DNA of 64,000 nucleotides from JADYZU01 sp964540965. GTDB taxonomy: Bacteria > Pseudomonadota > Alphaproteobacteria > Rhodobacterales > Rhodobacteraceae. The stretch is from positions 1-64,000 of the forward strand of contig CAZIOT010000009.1 in the NCBI GenBank assembly GCA_964540965.1, given 5' to 3'. Positions 8,038-15,117 of this stretch are shown here, piece by piece; position 1 is the stretch's first letter, and every line of letters starts with the position of its first letter. Made by a program: the position numbers and the translations under genes. The notes under the pieces were generated by a model. The model made no database searches and was not told the origin of the DNA. It saw only the letters and a program-made list of their open reading frames with translations.

Positions 8038-9268
8038 TGATCGCATCCTTGCCGAACCGCGCCCGGATCGCGTCGGCCGCGCGTTCGGCCCCGACCCGGC
8101 GCGCGGCTTCGGGGTCAAGCAGGTCCGCCTGAATGTCGGCGCCGGCGTCCTCGACGATTTCGGACAGGCCGACGCCCAGCAGGCGATAGGGCCCGCGGTC
8201 CTGCACCTGATCGAACAACCCGCGCGCGGTGCGATAGATCATGTCGGCGGTCTGTGTCGGCTGGTGCAGCGACAGCCGGCGCGAAATCAGCGTGTGATTG
8301 GCGCGTTTCAGCTTGAGCACGACGACACGCCCCGCCTTGCCCTTGGCCTTCGCCCGGCTCGCGCATTTTTCCGCCATCCGCCAGATATGGCCGTCCAGAA
8401 TGTCGGGGTCGGCGGTGTCCTCGTGAAAGGTCGTCTCGTTGGAAATCGAGCGGACGGGTTCGTGCGGGCTGACGCGGCGGTGATCCTGCCCCCGCGCCAG
8501 ATGCCACAGCCGTTCGCCCATATGGCCGAAACGGCGGAACAATTCGTCGCGGTCCCAGCGTTCGAGATCGGCAAAGGTGCGGATGCCGGCCTTGTCGAGC
8601 GATTCCTGCGCCGAAGGACCGATGCCCCAGATCAGCCGCACCGGGCGCGGGCGCAGGAAATCGACCGTCTCGGCCCGGCCGATGACGGAAAACCCGCGCG
8701 GCTTGTCCAGATCCGAGGCGACCTTGGCCAGGAATTTGTTGTGCGACAGGCCGATGGAACCGGTCAGGCCCAGTTCGTCCTTCATCCGCTTGACCAGCCG
8801 CGCCAGCATGACCGCCGGCGGCGCGCCATGCAGCCGTTCGGTGCCGGTCAGGTCCATGAACGCCTCGTCAAGGCTGAGCGGTTCGACCACCGGCGTCAGG
8901 TCGTCCATCATCGCGCGGATGGCACGCGAGGCTTCGACATAGGCGTCGAACCGCGGGCGGACCACCACCGCCTCGGGGCAGAGCTTCAGCGCCTGGAACA
9001 TCGGCATCGCCGAGCGGACGCCCTTGATCCGCGCCAGATAGCAGCAGGTCGACACGACGCCCCGCTTGCCACCGCCGACGATGACCGGCTTGTCGACCAG
9101 CTCCGGGTTGTCGCGCTTTTCGACGCTGGCGAAAAAGGCGTCGCAGTCCATGTGGGCGATGGTGAGGTCGAACAGTTCCGCGTGCCGCGTGACGCGCGGC
9201 GACCGGCAGGCCGGGCAGCGGCTGCCGGAGTCGAACGGCGTCAGGCAATCACGGCAAAGCGCGGGCAT
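8015..9268 (-). CDS. dinB: DNA polymerase IV with N-terminal zinc-ribbon-like extension
   Basis: 417-residue Y-family translesion polymerase. The catalytic centre is intact: Asp41 and Asp43 in HMDCDAFFASVE, and SLDEAF with Asp134-Glu135; YLARIKGVRSAMP follows the palm motifs. A helix-hairpin-helix region (GIGPSAQESLDKAGI) and a little-finger domain complete the protein. About 30 extra N-terminal residues carry Cys5-x2-Cys8-x9-Cys18-x2-Cys21, a four-cysteine knuckle absent from E. coli DinB. The gene ends inside lpxK (23-base convergent overlap). No LexA box was recognised in the short upstream region. Confidence 0.93.
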   Translation of the reverse strand: MPALCRDCLTPFDSGSRCPACRSPRVTRHAELFDLTIAHMDCDAFFASVEKRDNPELVDKPVIVGGGKRGVVSTCCYLARIKGVRSAMPMFQALKLCPEAVVVRPRFDAYVEASRAIRAMMDDLTPVVEPLSLDEAFMDLTGTERLHGAPPAVMLARLVKRMKDELGLTGSIGLSHNKFLAKVASDLDKPRGFSVIGRAETVDFLRPRPVRLIWGIGPSAQESLDKAGIRTFADLERWDRDELFRRFGHMGERLWHLARGQDHRRVSPHEPVRSISNETTFHEDTADPDILDGHIWRMAEKCASRAKAKGKAGRVVVLKLKRANHTLISRRLSLHQPTQTADMIYRTARGLFDQVQDRGPYRLLGVGLSEIVEDAGADIQADLLDPEAARRVGAERAADAIRARFGKDAIIKGRSLR

Positions 9269-9366
9269 GATGGCTGATCATACGTCGCCCGGACCCGGCC
9301 GGAAATGGCGATGTTGTGCCTTTGTTCCGGCTGTGTCAGGATCAGTTGATATCAATGGAGTCTGCC

Positions 9367-10497
9367 ATGTCGGTCACCCTGCTTGTCGGCACCACCAAGG
9401 GCGCATTCCTGCTTGACCGGGGCACCGGCGAAAGGTTCACGGTCCGCGGTCCGTTCTGTGACGGCTGGTCGATCAACCATTTCGCCTCGGACGGCGGCAC
9501 AATCTGGGCCGGCGGCGGCAACGGCTGGTTCGGCGCCGGGGTCTGGCGGTCCGCGGACGGCGGCGCGACATGGGCGCTGACCAAGCTGTCGAACGGCGAC
9601 TTTGACAAATGGATGATGAACGACCCGGCGCAGGCAGCGGCCTGGGGCGTGCCGGTGCCGGAACCCGCGCCCTTCACAGGCGAGGTCGATGCCGTCTGGT
9701 CGCTCTCCCGCGTCGGGAATGTCCTTTACGCGGGAACCAAGCCGGCGACCCTGTTCGCCAGCGACGACGATGGCGCCACCTTCCGCAAGGTGCAGGCGCT
9801 GACCGACCATCCGACCCGGCCGGAATGGGAACCCGGCGCCGCCGGGCTGACCCTGCACACCATCGTCGCCGATCCGGCGCAGACGGAAAAGCTGTGGCTG
9901 GGGATTTCTGCCGCCGGCGTGTTCGCGACCGAGGATGGCGGCAAGACCTTTGAACGCCGGGTGCGGCGCGCCAATGACGAGGTGGTCCACGACGATCACG
10001 GCCATGGCGACGAGATCGGCTATTGCGTCCACAACATGGTGCGGGCGCCGGGCGATGGCGATGTGCTGTATCAGCAGAACCACCACGGCGTCTGGCGGTC
10101 GCGCGACGGCGGGCGCAGCTGGTCGAACAAGTCCGCCGGGCTGCCGTCCGATTTCGGCTTTCCGGTGGCCGTGCATCCGCGCGACCCCGAGACGCTGTGG
10201 GTGATCCCGATGAACGGCGATTCCTCGGGCCGCTTTCCGCCCGATGCACAGGCCGCGGTATGGAAATCGGTCGACGGGGGCGACAGCTGGACCGATTGCC
10301 GCGACGGCCTGCCGCAAGAGGCGTGCTTTTTCACCGTGCTGCGGCAGTCGATGGCAACCGACCGCGCGACGCCGGCGGGGGTCTATTTCGGCACCAACTC
10401 CGGTTCGGTCTTTGCTTCGGCTGACGAGGGCGAAAGCTGGTCTGAGGTCGCCCGCCACCTGCCGACCGTGCTGTGCGTCGAGGTTCTGTCCGCTTGA
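9367..10497 (+). CDS. Six-Asp-box beta-propeller (BNR/sialidase-like) protein
   Basis: 376 residues with six Asp-box repeats of the type S-x-D-x-G-x-T/S-W/F (SADGGATW, SDDDGATF, TEDGGKTF, SRDGGRSW, SVDGGDSW, SADEGESW), spaced as in a propeller of the sortilin/sialidase superfamily. No signal peptide is visible, so it may act in the cytoplasm. There is no obvious sialidase Arg triad or FRIP motif. A His/Asp-rich loop (VHDDHGHGDE, around residues 205-215) could bind metal. The ATG at 9367 has GGAG upstream at 9356-9359. Substrate unknown; sialidase activity should not be assumed. Confidence 0.75.
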   Translation: MSVTLLVGTTKGAFLLDRGTGERFTVRGPFCDGWSINHFASDGGTIWAGGGNGWFGAGVWRSADGGATWALTKLSNGDFDKWMMNDPAQAAAWGVPVPEPAPFTGEVDAVWSLSRVGNVLYAGTKPATLFASDDDGATFRKVQALTDHPTRPEWEPGAAGLTLHTIVADPAQTEKLWLGISAAGVFATEDGGKTFERRVRRANDEVVHDDHGHGDEIGYCVHNMVRAPGDGDVLYQQNHHGVWRSRDGGRSWSNKSAGLPSDFGFPVAVHPRDPETLWVIPMNGDSSGRFPPDAQAAVWKSVDGGDSWTDCRDGLPQEACFFTVLRQSMATDRATPAGVYFGTNSGSVFASADEGESWSEVARHLPTVLCVEVLSA

Positions 10498-10522
10498 ATT
10501 GTGGACACAATTTGTGTATCTT
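10494..10522 (+). promoter_or_regulatory. Candidate brnTA promoter with palindromic operator
   Basis: TTGAAT (10494-10499), 17-base spacer, TATCTT (10517-10522). The spacer contains a perfect 13-base palindrome ACACAA-T-TTGTGT (10505-10517) ending at the -10 element. BrnA-type antitoxins repress their own operon, so this palindrome is the best operator candidate. This is the most AT-rich stretch nearby. Confidence 0.5.
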
Positions 10523-10529
10523 GGCAGCG

Positions 10530-10544
10530 TTAACCCGGCCTTAA
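10530..10544 (+). promoter_or_regulatory. Perfect TTAA-N7-TTAA (CtrA-type) box before brnT
   Basis: TTAA CCCGGCC TTAA, 44 bases before the brnT ATG and about 8 bases after the predicted -10. It matches the alphaproteobacterial CtrA consensus exactly and is one substitution away from the box at 60090-60104 upstream of motB. Being at or after the predicted start of transcription, it would be expected to repress. Confidence 0.5.
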
Positions 10545-10587
10545 CGCCGCCTTGCCATTCCTTGCCCGACAGGCAGCGGAACCGGCA

Positions 10588-10881
10588 ATGCAGTTCGACT
10601 GGGACGACGACAAACGGCAGGCGAACCTTGACAAGCACGGGGTCGATTTTCTGTATGCCGCCCGCATCTTTCGCGGCCCGGTGCTGACAGAGATCGACGG
10701 GCGCACCGACTATGGCGAGGTGCGCTGTGTCGCCGTGGGTCGTGTGGGCGAGGAATGTTTCGTTGTGGTTTTCACGCAGCGCGGCGACACCTGCCGCCTG
10801 ATTTCAGCCCGGAAGGGAGGACGACGTGACCGAAGGAAATATCAGGACAGCGACGCTGGAAGAGATCGAGGCGATGCATGA
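10588..10881 (+). CDS. brnT: BrnT family toxin
   Basis: 97 residues. BrnT is an RNase toxin of a type II toxin-antitoxin pair. Family features visible are the start FDWDDDKRQANLDKHGVDF (residues 3-21), the central EIDGRTDYGEVRCVAVGRV strand region and the LISARKGGRRDRRKY basic C-terminal motif. An earlier in-frame ATG exists at 10552, but the ATG at 10588 begins exactly at the conserved N-terminus. It overlaps brnA by 56 bases, toxin first, as usual for this family. Confidence 0.85.
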   Translation: MQFDWDDDKRQANLDKHGVDFLYAARIFRGPVLTEIDGRTDYGEVRCVAVGRVGEECFVVVFTQRGDTCRLISARKGGRRDRRKYQDSDAGRDRGDA

Positions 10882-11122
10882 ACGGGGTGAGCTTTACCAT
10901 AACCCCGACGCGCCCGAAGGCCCGGATCTGCCCGATTCCTTTTGGGAAAACGCTGTCGTCGTCTATCCGAAAAAGGCGCGGTCGGTGCATCTGCGGGTCG
11001 ATCCCGATGTCTATGACTGGTTCGTCCGCACCTCGGGCGGCAAGGGGCATATCACCCGGATGCAGGCGGTGCTGCGCGCCTATATGGCCGCGCATCGCGA
11101 CGCGCCCCCCGATCCGAAGTGA
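10826..11122 (+). CDS. brnA: BrnA family antitoxin (ribbon-helix-helix)
   Basis: 98 residues from a GTG at 10826 with GGGAGG at 10815-10820. The C-terminal part SVHLRVDPDVYDWFVRTSGGKGHITRMQAVLRAY is the ribbon-helix-helix/BrnA DNA-binding and dimerisation region; the acidic N-terminus presumably wraps BrnT. It overlaps brnT upstream and the Nudix gene downstream (GTGA). It is expected to neutralise BrnT and to repress the operon through the palindrome at 10505-10517 (inference). Confidence 0.85.
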   Translation: MTEGNIRTATLEEIEAMHERGELYHNPDAPEGPDLPDSFWENAVVVYPKKARSVHLRVDPDVYDWFVRTSGGKGHITRMQAVLRAYMAAHRDAPPDPK

Positions 11123-11550
11123 GCTTTGTCGGCGCCAAGGCGGCGATCCTGATCGACGGTCGCCTGCTGGTCACGCTGCGCGACGACCGGCCGGACATTC
11201 CCTGCCCCAACATGTGGGATCTGCCCGGCGGCGGGTGCGAGGGCGACGAGACGCCCGAAGCCTGCATGATCCGCGAAACGCGCGAGGAGGTCGGGCTTGA
11301 CCTGTCTGGGGTGCCGGTGCTGTGGAAGCGAGAGTTTCCGGCCGCCCATCATCCGGGCCGGACGGCGTGGTTCTTTGTCCTGGCGCTGCCCGCCACGGCC
11401 GAGGGGCAGATCCGCTTTGGCAACGAAGGGCAGGGCTGGCGGCTGATCACCCCCGACGAATACCGCGCCCTGCCCGATGCGGTGCCCTACCTGCGGGAAC
11501 GATTCTTTCTGTGGCAGGACGGGCAGACCGCACTTTCACGCCGGGAATGA
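11119..11550 (+). CDS. Nudix hydrolase
   Basis: 143 residues with a complete Nudix box Gx5Ex7REUxEExGU (Gly38, Glu44, Arg52-Glu53, Glu56-Glu57, Gly59), so Mg-dependent hydrolysis of a nucleoside diphosphate linked to X is expected. The substrate is not predictable; the short length resembles MutT-like or ADP-ribose hydrolases. The GTG start at 11119 overlaps the brnA stop by four bases, which places it in the toxin-antitoxin operon by translational coupling, an unusual partner for brnTA. Confidence 0.9.
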   Translation: MSFVGAKAAILIDGRLLVTLRDDRPDIPCPNMWDLPGGGCEGDETPEACMIRETREEVGLDLSGVPVLWKREFPAAHHPGRTAWFFVLALPATAEGQIRFGNEGQGWRLITPDEYRALPDAVPYLRERFFLWQDGQTALSRRE

Positions 11551-11587
11551 ACGGGTTAGTCTGCCGCGCATGAAAGGATCCCCCGAC

Positions 11588-12487
11588 ATGAACGATTTCC
11601 AGTCGCAGTTGACCCAGTTCCTGGGCAGCAACCTTGTCCTTATCCTCGTCGCGCTTTTCATCATCGTCGTCATCTTCGCCGGCGTGCGCATCGTGCCGCA
11701 GTCGGAAAAGTTCGTGGTTGAACGGTTTGGCCGGCTGCGGTCGGTTCTGGGGCCGGGGTTCAACCTGATCGTGCCGTTCCTGGATCGGGTGGCGCACAAG
11801 ATCTCGATCCTCGAGCGGCAGTTGCCGTCGTCAAGCCAGGACGCCATCACCTCGGACAACGTGCTGGTGGCGGTGGAAACCTCGGTGTTCTACCGCATCA
11901 TCGAACCGGAAAAGACCGTCTATCGCATCCGCGATGTCGATGCCGCGATCAGCACCACGGTCACCGGCATCGTGCGGTCGGAAATCGGCCGGATGGAGCT
12001 GGATCAGGTCCAGTCGAACCGCTCTACCCTGATCAACGCGATCCGCACCCAGCTGGCCGATCAGGTCGACGACTGGGGGATCGAGGTGACGCGGGCCGAG
12101 ATCCTGGACGTGAACCTGGACCAGCAGACGCGCGCGGCGATGATGCAGCAGCTGAACGCCGAACGCGCCCGCCGCGCCCAGGTGACCGAGGCCGAGGGCA
12201 AGAAGCGCGCCGTCGAACTGCAGGCCGATGCCGAGCTTTACGCCGCGCAGAAACAGTCCGAGGCCCGCCGGATCGAGGCCGATGCCGAAGCCTATGCCAC
12301 CGGCGTCGTGGCCGAGGCCATCGCCAAGAACGGGATCGAGGCGGCGCAGTATCAGGTGGCGCTGAAACAGGTCGAGGCGCTGACCGCGCTGGGCAATGGC
12401 AGCGGCAAGCAGACCATCGTCGTGCCGGCCAATGCGCTCGAGGCTTTTGCCAATGCGTTCCGCATGTTCGGAGGAGGCAAGTCCTGA
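11588..12487 (+). CDS. SPFH/stomatin-like membrane protein (QmcA family)
   Basis: 299 residues. One N-terminal transmembrane helix (about 17-36) is followed by an SPFH/band-7 domain (VPQSEKFVVERFGRL onward, about 40-200), then a coiled-coil with repeats rich in Ala/Glu/Arg (about 185-245). Such proteins oligomerise in membrane microdomains and regulate proteases. The start at 11588 has AAAGGA at 11572-11577; an upstream in-frame ATG at 11570 overlaps that ribosome site and is less likely. It is coupled to the NfeD-like gene (stop and start share one base). Confidence 0.88.
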   Translation: MNDFQSQLTQFLGSNLVLILVALFIIVVIFAGVRIVPQSEKFVVERFGRLRSVLGPGFNLIVPFLDRVAHKISILERQLPSSSQDAITSDNVLVAVETSVFYRIIEPEKTVYRIRDVDAAISTTVTGIVRSEIGRMELDQVQSNRSTLINAIRTQLADQVDDWGIEVTRAEILDVNLDQQTRAAMMQQLNAERARRAQVTEAEGKKRAVELQADAELYAAQKQSEARRIEADAEAYATGVVAEAIAKNGIEAAQYQVALKQVEALTALGNGSGKQTIVVPANALEAFANAFRMFGGGKS

Positions 12488-12771
12488 TGTTCGACAATCC
12501 GCTCTGGGCGACGTGGTGGGCCTGGGTGGCAGCGGGGCTGGTCCTTGCCATCCTCGAGGTGCTGATCCCCGGCTACATCTTCCTCGGTTTTGCCGCGGGC
12601 GCGATGGTCGTGGGCCTGCTTCTGGCCATCGGCATTCTGCCGCTGGCGGCGCCCTGGCTGCTGGTCATCTTCGCCGTGCTGTCGCTGGTGGCCTATATCG
12701 TGCTGGTCAACCGCTTCAAATCGGGACGCGGGCAGGTCAAGGTCATCCACCACGACATCAACGACAACTGA
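12487..12771 (+). CDS. NfeD-like membrane protein (short form)
   Basis: 94 residues, three predicted transmembrane segments (about 8-25, 30-48, 53-72) and a short charged tail without the full OB-fold domain of long NfeD proteins. Short NfeD proteins pair with SPFH proteins as here. Its ATG overlaps the upstream stop. A strong hairpin terminator begins at its stop codon. Confidence 0.85.
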   Translation: MFDNPLWATWWAWVAAGLVLAILEVLIPGYIFLGFAAGAMVVGLLLAIGILPLAAPWLLVIFAVLSLVAYIVLVNRFKSGRGQVKVIHHDINDN

Positions 12772-12794
12772 AAAGGGGCCAAAAGGCCCCTTTT
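12771..12794. terminator. Bidirectional rho-independent terminator
   Basis: Perfect 10-bp stem AAAAGGGGCC / GGCCCCTTTT (12771-12780 with 12785-12794) and loop AAAA. It lies between the convergent nfeD-like gene and the small gene at 12799 and gives an A/T-flanked hairpin in both directions. Confidence 0.9.
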
Positions 12795-12798
12795 GCAG

Positions 12799-12999
12799 TC
12801 AGTGAAGCGTCGGGCTGTCGGACTGGCCCAGGGCGTTGCGGACAAGGGCGGTTTCCACCCAGTCACGGTCGGCGTCGGGCGGCGCGATCACCCGCGCCGG
12901 ATAGCGGAAGGTGATGTCGCCGCGCTGCACATCCACCCGCGCCTCGAAAGCGCCGGCGCGGTCGTTGTAGCGGGTCTCGCCCAGTCGAACATTCTGCAT
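12799..12999 (-). CDS. Small conserved protein of unknown function
   Basis: 66 residues from the ATG at 12999 with AAAGGA just upstream on minus. The sequence MQNVRLGETRYNDRAGAFEARVDV reads as a compact beta-rich soluble domain with a following EALVR-type helix; codon use agrees with the neighbours. No motif recognised. It is monocistronic between a terminator and the divergent trhO gene. A longer frame up to 13128 exists but has no ribosome site. Confidence 0.65.
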   Translation of the reverse strand: MQNVRLGETRYNDRAGAFEARVDVQRGDITFRYPARVIAPPDADRDWVETALVRNALGQSDSPTLH

Positions 13000-13166
13000 C
13001 GCAATTCCTTTCGTCCAATAACGGCAGTTTCGCAGGAAAGGCCCGGCCGTTCCATGCGGGCAAACCTGACCTGCCGCCGTCCGGTCGGGGTCTGGCCTGT
13101 CAACGCGGCAGCCTCTGGCCGGTTCCACGGCTTGCCCCTGAGGGCGCTGCCGCGTAAGCGGGACGC

Positions 13167-14075
13167 ATGGTCACGGTTGCAGCCCTTTACCACTTTGCCC
13201 GCCTTGCCGATCCCGCCGCCTTGCGCGACAGGCTGCTGCCCCTGTGCCGCGACGGCGGGCTGCGCGGCACCCTGATCCTGGCCGGCGAGGGCGTGAACGG
13301 CACCGTCGCCGGCCCGCGCGATGCCGTCCTTGCCCTGATCGCCGCGCTGCGGGCCGAGCCCGGCCTTGCCGCGCTCGAATGGAAGGAAAGCACAACCGCG
13401 GCAATGCCGTTCCTGCGGCTCAAGCTGCGGCTCAAGCCCGAGATCGTGACCCTGGGCCAGCCGGGCATCGACCCGACCGCCGCTGTCGGCACCCATGTCG
13501 ATGCCGCCGACTGGAACGCGCTGGTCACCGACCCCGATGTGGCGATGATCGACACACGCAACGCCTATGAGGTGGCCATCGGCACCTTTGCCGGCGCCAT
13601 CGACCCCGGCACCGCCGCCTTCACCGATTTCCCGCGCTGGTGGGCCGACAATCGCGACCGTCTGGCCGGCAAGCGTATCGCCATGTTCTGCACCGGCGGC
13701 ATCCGCTGCGAAAAATCGACCTCCTACCTGCTGTCACAGGGCGTGAACGAGGTGTTCCACCTTAGGGGCGGCATCCTGAAATATCTGGAACAGGTGCCCG
13801 AGGGTGAGAGCCTGTGGCAGGGCGAATGCTTTGTCTTTGACGAAAGGGTCTCGGTCGGGCACGGGCTGGTGCAGGGGGCGTACAGCCTGTGCCGCGCCTG
13901 CCGGATGCCACTGTCGCCCGAGGACCGGGCCGATCCGGCCTATGAAGAGGGGGTCGCCTGCCCGCATTGCGCGGCGACCCGCAGCGCGGCCGACCGCGCC
14001 CGCTATCGCGAACGGCACCGGCAGGTGGCGCTGGCCGCGGGCCGGGGCCGCGCGCATATCGGGGGCGGCGCGTGA
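13167..14075 (+). CDS. trhO: tRNA uridine(34) hydroxylase (rhodanese fold)
   Basis: 302 residues. TrhO uses a rhodanese domain to hydroxylate U34 of tRNA, the first step to 5-carboxymethoxy/methoxyuridine. An N-terminal acylphosphatase-like domain (about 1-95) is followed by the rhodanese domain (about 110-220) with the active-site loop CTGGIRCEKS (Cys175 and Cys181). A C-terminal CRAC...CPHC four-cysteine zinc-ribbon signature follows. The next gene starts within its stop codon (GTGA). Confidence 0.92.
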   Translation: MVTVAALYHFARLADPAALRDRLLPLCRDGGLRGTLILAGEGVNGTVAGPRDAVLALIAALRAEPGLAALEWKESTTAAMPFLRLKLRLKPEIVTLGQPGIDPTAAVGTHVDAADWNALVTDPDVAMIDTRNAYEVAIGTFAGAIDPGTAAFTDFPRWWADNRDRLAGKRIAMFCTGGIRCEKSTSYLLSQGVNEVFHLRGGILKYLEQVPEGESLWQGECFVFDERVSVGHGLVQGAYSLCRACRMPLSPEDRADPAYEEGVACPHCAATRSAADRARYRERHRQVALAAGRGRAHIGGGA

Positions 14076-15109
14076 TCTGGCGGGCGGCCTTCGGGCCGCG
14101 CATCCTGTTCGCGCTGGCATTGGGACTTGGCTCAGGCGCGCTGGCCTATGGCGTGCAGATGCCGCTGCCCTGGATGCTGGGGCCGATGATCTGCCTGACC
14201 ATCGCGGCGCTTGCCGGGCTGCCCATCGAAGGGCCGGCGCGGATGCGCCCCTTTGTCATTCCGGTGATCGGCGTGATGCTTGGCTCCTCTCTCACCCCCG
14301 AAGTGGCGGCGGCGGTGCCGCGCTGGACGGCGACGATGCTGCTTCTCCCGGCGTTCCTGACCGTCGCGGCGGCGCTGTCCTATGCGCTCTATCGCCGGAT
14401 CGGCGGGCTTGACCATGCGACCGCCTATTTCGCCGCGATGCCCGGCGGCCTGAACGAGATGATCATCCTGGGCCATGCCGCCGGCGGCGACGACCGCCGC
14501 ATCGCCATGGCCCATGCCTGCCGGGTGCTGATCGTCATCCTCTGCGTGTCGCTGTTCTTTGGCTATTTCCTGGGTGTCAGCACCACGGGCGGGCAGTCCT
14601 GGGTGCCGCTTGGCGCGCTGGGCTGGCGCGACTGGGCGATCATGATCGGCGCCGGCGTCCTCGGCACGCCGCTGGGCCGCCGGCTGCGCCTGCCGGCGCA
14701 TCAGCTTTTCGGACCGATGGTGCTGAGCGGCATCGCCCATGTCAGCGGGCTGGTGCATGTGCCACCGCCGACCTTGTTCGTCATCGCGGCGCAACTGGTC
14801 ATCGGCACGACCATCGGCTGCCGGTTTGCCGGCATCTCGCCGCGACTGATCGCGCGCGACATGGGGCTGGCGCTCTTGTCCTCGACCTCGATGATCGCGG
14901 TGGCGGTGGTGTTCGCCGCGCTGGTCCACTGGTGGACGAGGCTGCCGATGGAACAGGCCTTTCTTGCCTATTCCCCCGGCGGCCTGACCGAGATGAGCCT
15001 GCTGGCGCTGGCCATGCATCAGGACGTGGCCTATGTCGCCGTGACGCATGTGGTGCGGATCGTGATGGTCATCGCCGGCGCCGCGGCATTGTTCCGCCGG
15101 GTACGGTAG
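14072..15109 (+). CDS. AbrB-family membrane transporter-like protein
   Basis: 345 residues, about 9-10 hydrophobic helices arranged as two AbrB (ammonia-monooxygenase-regulator type) membrane repeats. The repeat signature MPGGLNEMIILGHAAGGD (about 125-142) recurs as SPGGLTEMSLLALAMHQD (about 300-317), showing internal duplication. It has nothing to do with the DNA-binding AbrB of Bacillus. Substrate unknown. The GTG start at 14072 overlaps the trhO stop. It ends 8 bases from the convergent gyrB gene. Confidence 0.85.
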   Translation: MIWRAAFGPRILFALALGLGSGALAYGVQMPLPWMLGPMICLTIAALAGLPIEGPARMRPFVIPVIGVMLGSSLTPEVAAAVPRWTATMLLLPAFLTVAAALSYALYRRIGGLDHATAYFAAMPGGLNEMIILGHAAGGDDRRIAMAHACRVLIVILCVSLFFGYFLGVSTTGGQSWVPLGALGWRDWAIMIGAGVLGTPLGRRLRLPAHQLFGPMVLSGIAHVSGLVHVPPPTLFVIAAQLVIGTTIGCRFAGISPRLIARDMGLALLSSTSMIAVAVVFAALVHWWTRLPMEQAFLAYSPGGLTEMSLLALAMHQDVAYVAVTHVVRIVMVIAGAAALFRRVR

Positions 15110-15117
15110 CGCCAGCC

